A DNA stretch of 5,840 nucleotides from Peptococcaceae bacterium UBA2264 (GTDB taxonomy: Bacteria > Bacillota > Desulfitobacteriia > Desulfitobacteriales > Desulfitobacteriaceae). A program made the position numbers and the translations under genes. The stretch spans positions 1-5,840 of the forward strand of contig DDXI01000020.1 in NCBI GenBank assembly GCA_002347475.1. The letters run 5' to 3'. Of this stretch, positions 1 through 5,840 are shown in pieces; within the stretch, counting starts at the first letter, position 1, and each line of letters begins with the position of its first letter. The notes under the pieces were generated by a model. That model was given only the letters and a program-made list of their open reading frames with translations, did not search any database and had not been told where the DNA came from.

Positions 1-663
1 AAGATTTTTCAAATCCTGAAGTTCTCTTTTAGCTTCCTGGGGGCTAATTTCAAACAATCTTTCAGTAATTTCCAGCCTCAAAACCACATTGGTCAGGGTT
101 TGAGCCGGTCCGTCATGGATTTCCCGGGCAATTCGCCGTCTCTCATCTTCCTGAGCTTTAATAATTCTTAAACTGATATCCTGGCGTTGCTCCATCATTT
201 TACTGGAAGAGATGACATTTTCAATTTCACCTTCCAGCAAACTGGTGGACAAGCTGACTTGCGACATCAGGTTTTCAGCCCGCTCAATAGTTGAGTGTAT
301 CTGCTGCAGGGACTGTTCGAGATCTTTTTTGCGAGAGCGCAGCTGCTGTTCCCTGGATTCAAGCAGTTGTAATTTTAACTGAGCTTCCGCTGTTTCCTTG
401 TATGCTTCTACCCGAACATTTTCAGAATAGAGTTGGGAGTCATTGTTTATTTTCACAAGTTTATTTTGCAGCTGATTTTCAATTATGCTTTGTTCATAGA
501 TTGCTTTGCTTACCTCATCGATATCCATATGCAATTTTTCCAGTTCCTGAGTTATCCGGAGAACTTCGTTACTGTTCGTTTCGGCAATCAAAAATATTTC
601 TTCGTTGCTTGTTTTGATATTATCCAGTGTGCGTTCCAATATTTTGCTTAAGGGATCAGACAC
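1..663 (-). CDS. degS: DegS-like cytoplasmic sensor histidine kinase, N-terminal part (3' end cut off by window edge)
   Basis: An uninterrupted minus-strand frame of 221 codons runs off the left edge. In order it shows an N-terminal region (about residues 1-165) rich in Glu, Gln, Lys and Leu, predicted as long coiled-coil helices as in the DegS sensor domain, then the dimerisation and phosphoacceptor box ERRRIAREIHDGPAQTLTN, with His183 the expected phosphorylation site. That box is typical of the HisKA_3 (NarL/DegS) group and closely matches DegS as I recall it. There is no signal peptide or membrane segment, so it should sense a cytoplasmic signal. The HATPase domain must lie beyond the window, as may a DegU/NarL-type response regulator partner. 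I chose GTG at 663 because GAGGTG sits 9 bases before it; an in-frame ATG at 687 has no good ribosome binding site. It follows the acs operon but is separated from it by a terminator. The signal is unknown; LiaS/NarX-type kinases are less likely because they carry membrane segments. Confidence 0.88.
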   Translation of the reverse strand, partial: MSDPLSKILERTLDNIKTSNEEIFLIAETNSNEVLRITQELEKLHMDIDEVSKAIYEQSIIENQLQNKLVKINNDSQLYSENVRVEAYKETAEAQLKLQLLESREQQLRSRKKDLEQSLQQIHSTIERAENLMSQVSLSTSLLEGEIENVISSSKMMEQRQDISLRIIKAQEDERRRIAREIHDGPAQTLTNVVLRLEITERLFEISPQEAKRELQDLKNL

Positions 664-672
664 AATTTTCTT

Positions 673-678
673 CACCTC
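673..678 (-). promoter_or_regulatory. Ribosome binding site deciding the GTG start of the DegS-like kinase
   Basis: The minus strand reads GAGGTG, 9 bases before the GTG codon at 663. This motif lies inside the longer reading frame that would begin at the ATG at 687, which argues that the ATG is not the true start. Confidence 0.6.
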
Positions 679-716
679 GTAAAACATGTTGTTATGTAAT
701 CTAATTCGACATATAA

Positions 717-745
717 ATTATATCTCCTACCTCTGATATATAAAA
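717..745 (-). promoter_or_regulatory. Possible sigma-A promoter for the DegS-like kinase
   Basis: A perfect -10 hexamer TATAAT occurs on the minus strand at 722-717, which would place a transcription start near 709 and give a leader of about 45 bases before the GTG start. With a 17-base spacer the -35 position (745-740) reads TTTTAT, a poor match to TTGACA, and there is no TGn extension. If this promoter is used it may therefore need an activator. The region is very AT-rich, so the hexamer could be chance. Confidence 0.35.
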
Positions 746-751
746 GAACGG

Positions 752-778
752 AATTATGAAGAACCTAACAATTATGAA
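752..778 (-). repeat. Two direct copies of a 9-base motif, possible regulator binding site
   Basis: TTCATAATT (minus strand) occurs exactly twice in this gap, at 778-770 and 760-752, with 18 bases from start to start. Both copies lie just upstream of the possible -35 position of the DegS-like kinase promoter, roughly at -43 to -69 relative to a start near 709. That is a usual place for an activator such as a response regulator. The base composition is AT-rich, so a chance repeat cannot be excluded. Confidence 0.3.
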
Positions 779-830
779 AGACTCAGACATAAAAAATATA
801 GTATTATTACATTTTAAATTTAAGCTGTTA

Positions 831-873
831 TAAAAAGAAAAAGGTTTCCATTACATAAACCTAATGGAAACCT
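831..873 (-). terminator. Intrinsic terminator of the acs operon
   Basis: A perfect 12-bp inverted repeat (842-853 with 862-873; minus-strand arm AGGTTTCCATTA) encloses an 8-base loop at 854-861. On the minus strand it is followed directly by TTTTCTTTTT. It starts 21 bases after the acsE stop codon. On the plus strand the hairpin is not followed by a T-run, so it should act only on transcripts coming from acsE. It separates the acs operon from the DegS-like kinase gene. Confidence 0.92.
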
Positions 874-894
874 GTAAAATCTAGATTTCGGATA

Positions 895-1689
895 TTAACG
901 GGTCCGGAAAACCTTGAGATAGGAATCGGCATAAACACTCTTATTTAAAAGTATCTCACAAGTTGCCGCAACATCGATAAGAGCATCGTCATTGGCATCC
1001 ATGATTGCCGCATCCAGTCCACAAGCCATAGCCATAGCCAGATAGGTGCGGTTAATCAACCGGCGATCAGGGGATTTCTGAGAAACATTAGAAAGGCCCA
1101 GAACAGTACGTGGTGCGGGATCGGCAAGAGTTTTGATTTGTCTTAATGCCTCCAGGACTTCAGGGGCATGCTCCTGAGCAACATTGCAGGGAAGAATAAG
1201 CGGATCAATGAACAGATCTTCCATATAAAGGCCAAATTCATCGGCAGCAGCTACCAATTCCAGAGCAAAAGCAACCCGGTTTTCAGCATCTTTCGGGATA
1301 CCCTTATTATCCATAGTTAGTCCAATAACCTGAGCATTATACTGTATTGCCATGGCAAAGACTCGCTCGATTTTAGCCCGCTCCACAGGTACCGAATTGA
1401 TCATGGCCGGGCGTTTGCAAAGTTTCAGGCCTTCTTCAATAGCGTTATAGTTTGTGGAGTCCAAAGTCAGCGGCAAATCAGACACTTCCTGAATAACCTG
1501 AACCATCCATTTATAGGCTTCAGGACGTTCTCCGGTGGGAATTGCCGGGCCAGAATTCACATCAAGATAATGCGCCCCGCCCTCTTCCTGTTTAGTCGCC
1601 CAGAATTGCAGAGGCTTGGGATCCTTATTGCGCAGAGCTTCACCAATGTCCGTAAACATACCGTTGATACGTTCACCAATTATTATCAT
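895..1689 (-). CDS. acsE: Methyltetrahydrofolate:corrinoid iron-sulfur protein methyltransferase (MeTr)
   Basis: AcsE transfers the methyl group of 5-methyl-tetrahydrofolate to Co(I) cobalamin of CFeSP (AcsC/AcsD), linking the methyl and carbonyl branches of the Wood-Ljungdahl pathway in the cytoplasm. The 264-residue length matches the family (about 262 in Moorella). It is a pterin-binding TIM barrel that aligns along its whole length with Moorella MeTr as I recall it. Shared motifs include GERINGMF (5-12), LDSTN with Asp77, INS with Asn98, GLTM (123-126), IDPLILP with Asp162, and LGLSN with Asn201. These four residues correspond to Asp75, Asn96, Asp160 and Asn199 of the Moorella enzyme, which are implicated in pterin binding and catalysis. 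The ATG at 1689 has AAAGG ten bases before it. The gene lies 36 bases after acsD and is the last of the operon. No missing residues or frameshift are seen. Confidence 0.97.
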   Translation of the reverse strand: MIIIGERINGMFTDIGEALRNKDPKPLQFWATKQEEGGAHYLDVNSGPAIPTGERPEAYKWMVQVIQEVSDLPLTLDSTNYNAIEEGLKLCKRPAMINSVPVERAKIERVFAMAIQYNAQVIGLTMDNKGIPKDAENRVAFALELVAAADEFGLYMEDLFIDPLILPCNVAQEHAPEVLEALRQIKTLADPAPRTVLGLSNVSQKSPDRRLINRTYLAMAMACGLDAAIMDANDDALIDVAATCEILLNKSVYADSYLKVFRTR

Positions 1690-1725
1690 CTGAGCACGAC
1701 CTTTCTTTAGAAAACTACTTTATGA

Positions 1726-2691
1726 TCAATTGCCTTCCATGAGGTCTGCAATATTATCCTGCACCAATTTCACTGCTGCAGGATTACGCATTATTAGAAT
1801 ATTTGCTCCAGCTTGCAGAATGGCAGAGGCAGTCAAAGTCTCCCAAAGAGCAGCTCTGTCTTTCAGTTCACCCCAGCCCGGATATTCTTCTGCCGAAACA
1901 TTGGCTTCTTTGGCTCGGTTTGCTTCATAACCCACCGTGCAAATCACCGGCATGGAGAGCATTTTATCGTTGCCCAGGGAACCCAACCGGATCCTTTCCA
2001 TAATAGAGTAAGCATATTCTATTCCAAAACCGAGGCCGCCGATCATCGGGTCAATAACAATCCGGTTTAACGGCAAGCCCATTTCACTGATCAGAATGTT
2101 CAATTGTTTACAAATATTGATATCTAACGGTGAACGGGCTATAACACTATGCTTATGAACCATGGCCGCTGCCACTATAGATTTGTAATTATCCTGTTCA
2201 GCCAGACCTAAGAGCAGGTTTTCCCCGGCACATGACTCGGCAACTGCTGCTATGACTTCGTTATCTTTTTCGGCATTTTCGCAACCGCAAACAATCAGCG
2301 GTACACCAACTGCAGCCAGAACTTCCCGGGTAATACGGGAGCAGTCTTCGGGACTGTGATTGACTCCCTCAGGATCAGCACCGATCAGTTTCAGATAAAT
2401 CAAATCAGCGCCAAACTCCTGGACACATTTTCGGGCCCAGGCAGCCGGATTATCCAGAACACCAGCAAAATTTGCTTTAAGAGCATCATTCCAGGGTGGA
2501 ACAATATCATTCACTTCCATAGCAATTACAGGCTTATTTTCTGCTATTCCTTCAAACTGCAGAAAAGGCAGGGTTTTGTCACCGCCAACTGTAATTACAG
2601 AAGTTCTGGTTCCTCCTTGTGCCGAAGCAGCTCCCAGAATAACTTCGCCAACTTTACTGGGGTATCTTTCTTTAACCACTGTTACAGGCAT
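1726..2691 (-). CDS. acsD: Corrinoid iron-sulfur protein (acetyl-CoA decarbonylase/synthase complex), small (delta) subunit
   Basis: AcsD pairs with AcsC to form CFeSP, the cobalamin protein that carries the methyl group from MeTr to acetyl-CoA synthase. The small subunit is a TIM barrel that helps cradle the corrinoid and the MeTr partner. The 321-residue product shows family signatures: GGTR (26-29), VGGD (35-38), AMEVNDIVP (57-65), DLIYLKLIGADPEG (96-109), ARSPLDINICKQLN (185-198), IDPMIGGLGFGIEY (213-226), MPVICTVGYEA (247-257) and YPGWG (270-274). The frame can be extended to a TTG at 2709, but that would place the ribosome binding site AAAGGAG (2706-2700) inside the gene. The ATG at 2691, eight bases after this site, is the better start, and the product then begins MPVTVV as in relatives. 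A 142-base spacer precedes it and acsE follows closely. Confidence 0.96.
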   Translation of the reverse strand: MPVTVVKERYPSKVGEVILGAASAQGGTRTSVITVGGDKTLPFLQFEGIAENKPVIAMEVNDIVPPWNDALKANFAGVLDNPAAWARKCVQEFGADLIYLKLIGADPEGVNHSPEDCSRITREVLAAVGVPLIVCGCENAEKDNEVIAAVAESCAGENLLLGLAEQDNYKSIVAAAMVHKHSVIARSPLDINICKQLNILISEMGLPLNRIVIDPMIGGLGFGIEYAYSIMERIRLGSLGNDKMLSMPVICTVGYEANRAKEANVSAEEYPGWGELKDRAALWETLTASAILQAGANILIMRNPAAVKLVQDNIADLMEGN

Positions 2692-2833
2692 AAGCCACGC
2701 TCCTTTCAAGCGGAATTCTGATAAGGAAATATCTATCTTGAAAATAAATACTTCGGAATAATTTTCACTTCTGATGCTTAAGCAACCATGTGAGTCTAAT
2801 TAATAAAACACGAGATAATTCATAATGCATTAA
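2692..2833 (-). other. Long AT-rich spacer between the RACo gene and acsD, with two short palindromes
   Basis: This 142-base stretch holds no credible gene. It contains two perfect 10-base palindromes, TAATGCATTA (2823-2832) and TGCTTAAGCA (2775-2784), centred 48 bases apart. No hairpin followed by a T-run is visible, so I see no terminator. A weak sigma-A-like pair can be drawn on the minus strand (TTGCTT, 18 bases, TTATTC) but is not convincing. The spacer may hold an internal promoter, an mRNA processing site or nothing functional. Confidence 0.3.
2700..2706 (-). promoter_or_regulatory. Ribosome binding site deciding the acsD start
   Basis: AAAGGAG on the minus strand lies eight bases before the ATG at 2691, ideal spacing. 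It overlaps the codons just after the upstream TTG at 2709, so that longer start is unlikely. Confidence 0.8.
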
Positions 2834-4798
2834 TTAATTCGTAACAGAGGGGAAAAGTGACAGATCAGTATGGGGCAGAAACAGGGCCGAGACAAACTCA
2901 TCCATAAATAGAGGGCCTACCGACAACTCGATACAGGTAATTTTACGTCCTAATTGCAATGCTTCCTGCCAGGCATCCTGCGAAAGCAAGGCCAGGCGGG
3001 CACCTTTTACTGAGGAATTACCGATAAACTGATAATTTTCCTGCGGCAGATCCGGTAATAAACCGATTTGCACTGAGTCGCCGATATTAAGATAATTTCC
3101 AAATCCCCCGGCAATAATAATCCTGGAGATCATATCAATTCCCATGCCCATCATGGTAAGGAGAGACCTTATTCCCGCATAGATTGCGCCCTTGGCTCGG
3201 ATAAGATTTTTGATATCATTTTCTGTAAGAACAATATCCTTTTTTATTCCCGTTTGGTGAGCCCAGGCAATAATAAAGGACTTTTCATCTTCTGTCAGGC
3301 GAAGCCGCTTGGCAAACTGGAGATTATCTGTTTGAAAATTCCCAGCCCGGTCAATGATCCCGTTATAACGTAATTTGGCCAAACAATCTACCAGGCCAGA
3401 ACCACAGATACCTTTAGGGGAAACATTGCCAATTACGTCAAAGGAAATATCCAGGTTTGAGTTGTCAATATTAATACGTTCGATAGCACCTGGCATGGCC
3501 CGCATCCCAAAAGTTATCCCGCCGCCTTCAAAACAGGGACCGGCTGAACTGGCACAGGAAACCAGCCAGTCCTTATTTCCCAAAACGATTTCTCCATTAG
3601 TACCGATGTCTATGAAGAGAGTAATTTCTTCCCTGTGGGCCATATCAGTGATTAGGGTACCGGAAACAATATCCCCGCCCACATAACTGGCAACTGAGGG
3701 GAAGATATGAACCAAGCCTTCCGGCAGTATCTGAAGCCCGATCTCCCGGGCTGTAAAAGAAGGGACTTCGTTCATTGTCGGGATATAAGGTTCGAGCCGA
3801 ATATAGCGGGGATTTATACCTAAAAAGAGCTGGGTCATAATCGTATTACCGGCGACAACAGCCGAGGCTAAATCACTGCTGTCGATATTATTGCGAGTAA
3901 GAATTCCGCTAATCAGTTTGTTGACTGTTTCCATTACAGCCTGTCGCATTTCCCCCAAATTTTCCGGGGCTTCACCCGCATAGATAATGCGCGCTATAAC
4001 ATCATCACCATACCTGGCCTGTTGATTATACGTACCCTGACTGTCGACAGTTTCCCCGGTCATAAGATTGATCAGCAAGACAACTACGGTCGTGGTTCCA
4101 ATGTCAATTGCCAAGCCATAAGCTGGACGGTCATTGCCTTTTTCAATCCTGATTACTGTGTACCCATTTGCCAGTGATGTTAAAGAAACAGACACATCCC
4201 AGGCAGCCTGACGCAGAGTCTCTGCCAAACTTTGCAGAACTGACAGCGGGATAGTGATTGGTTTTCCCTCTGTCCGCAGAACCCGCTTTAACAGCAGCTG
4301 CAGCCTGGTCCAATCGGCGGCATTATCCGTCAGGGAAGGCTCGCTCATTTGCAGGCGTACTTTGGTTGCCAAGGGCTGCCGGCCGTACCGCAGTAACAAG
4401 TCTTCCTCACTTTCTCTGATGCAGCCGCTCTCCCTGCCTTCCAATAGAAGTGTTGGCATACCAATGTTAGTCGTACTCGTTATACTGTCTAAAGTTAGAA
4501 TTTGATGTTCCTGCAGACGGGATTCCGGGGGAATCTCCACAGTCACGTCTCCATCAACCAGGGTCTGACAACTTAAACAAATTCCCTGAGCGATTTGTTC
4601 CCGGGTGAGGCTGCCCCTGCCCATAATCCTGGGGTGACCGGCTAAGACAACCACCTTACAGGCACCGCAACTCCCTTTTCCCCCACAGCTGGATACAAGG
4701 GTTATTCCAGCTTGAGAGGCGGCATCAAGCAGAGATGTGCCATTTTCAACTTTAACCAGCAAATTATCAGGCAGGAACTTAACATTACTCTGGGACAT
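2834..4798 (-). CDS. acsV: Reductive activator of CFeSP (RACo), [2Fe-2S] and ASKHA-type ATPase
   Basis: RACo rescues CFeSP that has been oxidised to inactive Co(II): it binds CFeSP and drives electron transfer from its [2Fe-2S] cluster to cobalt using ATP. The 654-residue protein starts with a plant-type ferredoxin domain (about 1-95) whose ligands are Cys38, Cys44, Cys47 and most likely Cys77. A linker and middle domain follow (about 96-215), then a C-terminal ASKHA ATPase region (about 225-640) with phosphate loops IDIGTTT (231-237) and FIDIGTNGE (395-403), the segment CFEGGGITFGMRA (422-434) and the adenosine motif IIAGGFG (561-567). Length is near the roughly 630 residues of the Carboxydothermus protein. 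The ATG at 4798 follows GAGGA by 11 bases. It sits between the genes for its two CFeSP target subunits, which favours RACo over the related RamA-type activators of methylamine or O-demethylase corrinoid proteins. Cys74 is an additional cysteine close to the cluster. Confidence 0.95.
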   Translation of the reverse strand: MSQSNVKFLPDNLLVKVENGTSLLDAASQAGITLVSSCGGKGSCGACKVVVLAGHPRIMGRGSLTREQIAQGICLSCQTLVDGDVTVEIPPESRLQEHQILTLDSITSTTNIGMPTLLLEGRESGCIRESEEDLLLRYGRQPLATKVRLQMSEPSLTDNAADWTRLQLLLKRVLRTEGKPITIPLSVLQSLAETLRQAAWDVSVSLTSLANGYTVIRIEKGNDRPAYGLAIDIGTTTVVVLLINLMTGETVDSQGTYNQQARYGDDVIARIIYAGEAPENLGEMRQAVMETVNKLISGILTRNNIDSSDLASAVVAGNTIMTQLFLGINPRYIRLEPYIPTMNEVPSFTAREIGLQILPEGLVHIFPSVASYVGGDIVSGTLITDMAHREEITLFIDIGTNGEIVLGNKDWLVSCASSAGPCFEGGGITFGMRAMPGAIERINIDNSNLDISFDVIGNVSPKGICGSGLVDCLAKLRYNGIIDRAGNFQTDNLQFAKRLRLTEDEKSFIIAWAHQTGIKKDIVLTENDIKNLIRAKGAIYAGIRSLLTMMGMGIDMISRIIIAGGFGNYLNIGDSVQIGLLPDLPQENYQFIGNSSVKGARLALLSQDAWQEALQLGRKITCIELSVGPLFMDEFVSALFLPHTDLSLFPSVTN

Positions 4799-4905
4799 GG
4801 TGCTTCACTTCCTCATTTGAACACTAGATGAAGAACAATAATACTTGTATCGGTTATCTTTATATCACCGCAGCCTCACCATTATTTTAATATATTTTTC
4901 CATAA
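4799..4905 (-). other. AT-rich spacer between acsC and the RACo gene, no gene seen
   Basis: The 107 bases hold the RACo ribosome binding site GAGGA (near 4814-4810) and no other feature I can support. There is no stem followed by a T-run, so read-through from acsC into the RACo gene is expected. A 12-codon frame here lacks a ribosome binding site. Confidence 0.4.
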
Positions 4906-5840
4906 TCAAAGTGATTTGGAGAAAGCAACGATTCCACTGGCTTCCCTGGGGCCCACAATAACCTTCCAACCGGTTAGTTCCTGCAATTTTCCGGAAATAA
5001 CAGCTACATAGCCTGGGATAATGACATTTCGGTGGCTCACTTTATCGGCAATACCGCAAGCTGCCATAACCTCAGCGATTTTCTCGGGTTCAAATTTTCC
5101 AGCAGCATAAGCAGTCAGCACCGAGGTGCCCTCAGTATCAACAGGTAAAATGTAACTGGGTATCCTGCTGGCTTCTACCTCGCCTTCAACACTGAAATAG
5201 GTCAGGGAAAAGTTAGTTGTGATGTAGAAAGGTGAATTCTCATTGACATCTCCAATGGAATGCAGGACAGGTTCAACCTGAATCGGTTTTTGCGGGTCAG
5301 TATAAAGGTTTTGTCTCAGGGTCATTAAAGGCAGGAGGTGCGCCTTGACTGCAGTTTTTAAAACAACAATACTGGCATATTTGGCCACATAAACCGAAGC
5401 CTCAACGATTTCATCCAGCGGTTCTGTTTTGGTCGTAAAAGCTATTACCGGATAGCCAAAAGGACGATATTTTTTCTTGATAGCCAGGCGGCGGAATTGG
5501 GTCAGATTGGCCAAGATCTGACCAGGAGTGCCTGCTCCGGCATCCAGGACAAATTCCTTATATCCCAAAGCCTGGGCTTTTTCCACTAAATCACTCAGGG
5601 CATCCAGACTGTCAGCTTTTAAAATAAGCGGCACAGCCTGTTCTTTAGCAAAATTGACCATCGCCTCATAGTTGCTGGTGGTCGCTGTTCCGATCAGAGG
5701 CTTACGGGCAGCCAGGGAGGGAACCGCAGCCTGCAAGGCCCCGATATCATTACTTATTAAAAGCAGGGATTTTTCAGTTGCCTCAGCTACTGCGGCTGTA
5801 ACCTGAGCAAAGCGCTGCGCATCTCCCGACTCCTGAATAA
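4906..5840 (-). CDS. acsC: Corrinoid iron-sulfur protein (acetyl-CoA decarbonylase/synthase complex), large (gamma) subunit, C-terminal part
   Basis: AcsC carries the cobalamin and a [4Fe-4S] cluster of CFeSP and delivers the methyl group to acetyl-CoA synthase. The window holds the last 310 residues; the frame is open through the right edge, so the gene starts outside. An internal TTG at 5736 is not the start, because coding sequence of the same family continues upstream of it. With a usual length near 445 residues, about 135 N-terminal residues, including the [4Fe-4S] cysteine motif, are missing. Visible are the TIM-barrel part (motif LDAGAGTPGQ at partial-protein residues 98-107) and the C-terminal cobalamin-binding domain (TTNFSLTYFSVEGEVE 207-222, DTEGTSVLTA 234-243, then HRNVIIPGYVAVISG and GWKVIVGPREASG towards the end). 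The stop is TGA at 4908-4906. It is the first gene in the window's operon; the synthase and CO dehydrogenase genes probably lie upstream. Confidence 0.96.
   Translation of the reverse strand, partial: IQESGDAQRFAQVTAAVAEATEKSLLLISNDIGALQAAVPSLAARKPLIGTATTSNYEAMVNFAKEQAVPLILKADSLDALSDLVEKAQALGYKEFVLDAGAGTPGQILANLTQFRRLAIKKKYRPFGYPVIAFTTKTEPLDEIVEASVYVAKYASIVVLKTAVKAHLLPLMTLRQNLYTDPQKPIQVEPVLHSIGDVNENSPFYITTNFSLTYFSVEGEVEASRIPSYILPVDTEGTSVLTAYAAGKFEPEKIAEVMAACGIADKVSHRNVIIPGYVAVISGKLQELTGWKVIVGPREASGIVAFSKSL

Noticed and set aside
291..651. Two plus-strand open frames (291-617 and 433-651) overlapping the DegS-like kinase.
   Set aside because: They are opposite-strand shadows of the kinase frame, which carries a clear phosphoacceptor motif; their own translations show no family features.
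701..730. A three-codon frame (ATG TCG AAT TAG, minus strand 712-701) preceded by GGTAGGAG, resembling a minimal leader peptide before the DegS-like kinase.
   Set aside because: The possible promoter -10 (722-717) lies between the purine-rich motif and the ATG, so with a start near 709 this frame would not be transcribed. It would matter only if a promoter further upstream is used, and I see no good one.
664..894. A cobalamin or other riboswitch upstream of the kinase, or elsewhere in the gaps.
   Set aside because: Cobalamin dependence made this worth looking for, but none of the gaps is long enough with the expected conserved core, and no B12-box-like sequence is visible.
1730..2761. Several plus-strand frames of 61-121 codons over acsD.
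   Set aside because: They lie antisense to a well-conserved gene and show no ribosome binding site or recognisable motifs.
2768..2833. A 21-codon minus-strand frame beginning at the ATG near 2831, just after the RACo stop.
   Set aside because: There is no ribosome binding site and no recognisable sequence; probably chance.
3375..4505. Plus-strand frames of 103 and 83 codons over the RACo gene.
   Set aside because: They are antisense shadows of a full-length conserved protein.
4865..4903. A 12-codon minus-strand frame right after the acsC stop (begins MEKYIK).
   Set aside because: No ribosome binding site precedes it and the composition is that of an AT-rich spacer.

Overview
The window looks like a piece of a strictly anaerobic, Gram-positive-lineage (Firmicutes) chromosome that encodes the Wood-Ljungdahl (reductive acetyl-CoA) pathway. 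The basis is the protein families, an intrinsic terminator with a clean U-tract, AGGAG-type ribosome binding sites and a DegS-type kinase. An acetogen or related member of the Clostridia or Negativicutes fits best; the genus cannot be fixed from the sequence alone. Every gene I can support is on the minus strand.

Read in the direction of transcription (right to left), the window opens inside acsC, the large subunit of the corrinoid iron-sulfur protein (CFeSP), whose N-terminal part lies beyond the right edge. Next come a reductive activator of CFeSP (RACo, acsV), the CFeSP small subunit acsD, and the methyltetrahydrofolate:CFeSP methyltransferase acsE. A strong intrinsic terminator lies 21 bases after acsE and closes the operon. 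A 231-base AT-rich gap follows, holding the terminator, a 9-base direct repeat and a possible promoter. The window ends inside a cytoplasmic DegS-like histidine kinase whose C-terminal ATPase domain is cut off at the left edge.

The four acs genes form one functional module. AcsE moves the methyl group of methyl-tetrahydrofolate to the Co(I) cobalamin held by AcsC/AcsD, which delivers it to acetyl-CoA synthase. When the cobalt is accidentally oxidised to Co(II), RACo uses its [2Fe-2S] centre and ATP to return it to Co(I). Family motifs are intact in all four, with no frameshift or decay, so the module is probably functional. The acetyl-CoA synthase/CO dehydrogenase genes are presumably upstream, beyond the right edge.

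I found no mobile element, CRISPR array, RNA gene or riboswitch, and no clearly undescribed system. The points most worth a second look are the separately transcribed DegS-like kinase beside the operon, the direct repeat upstream of it, and the unusually long spacers on both sides of the RACo gene.
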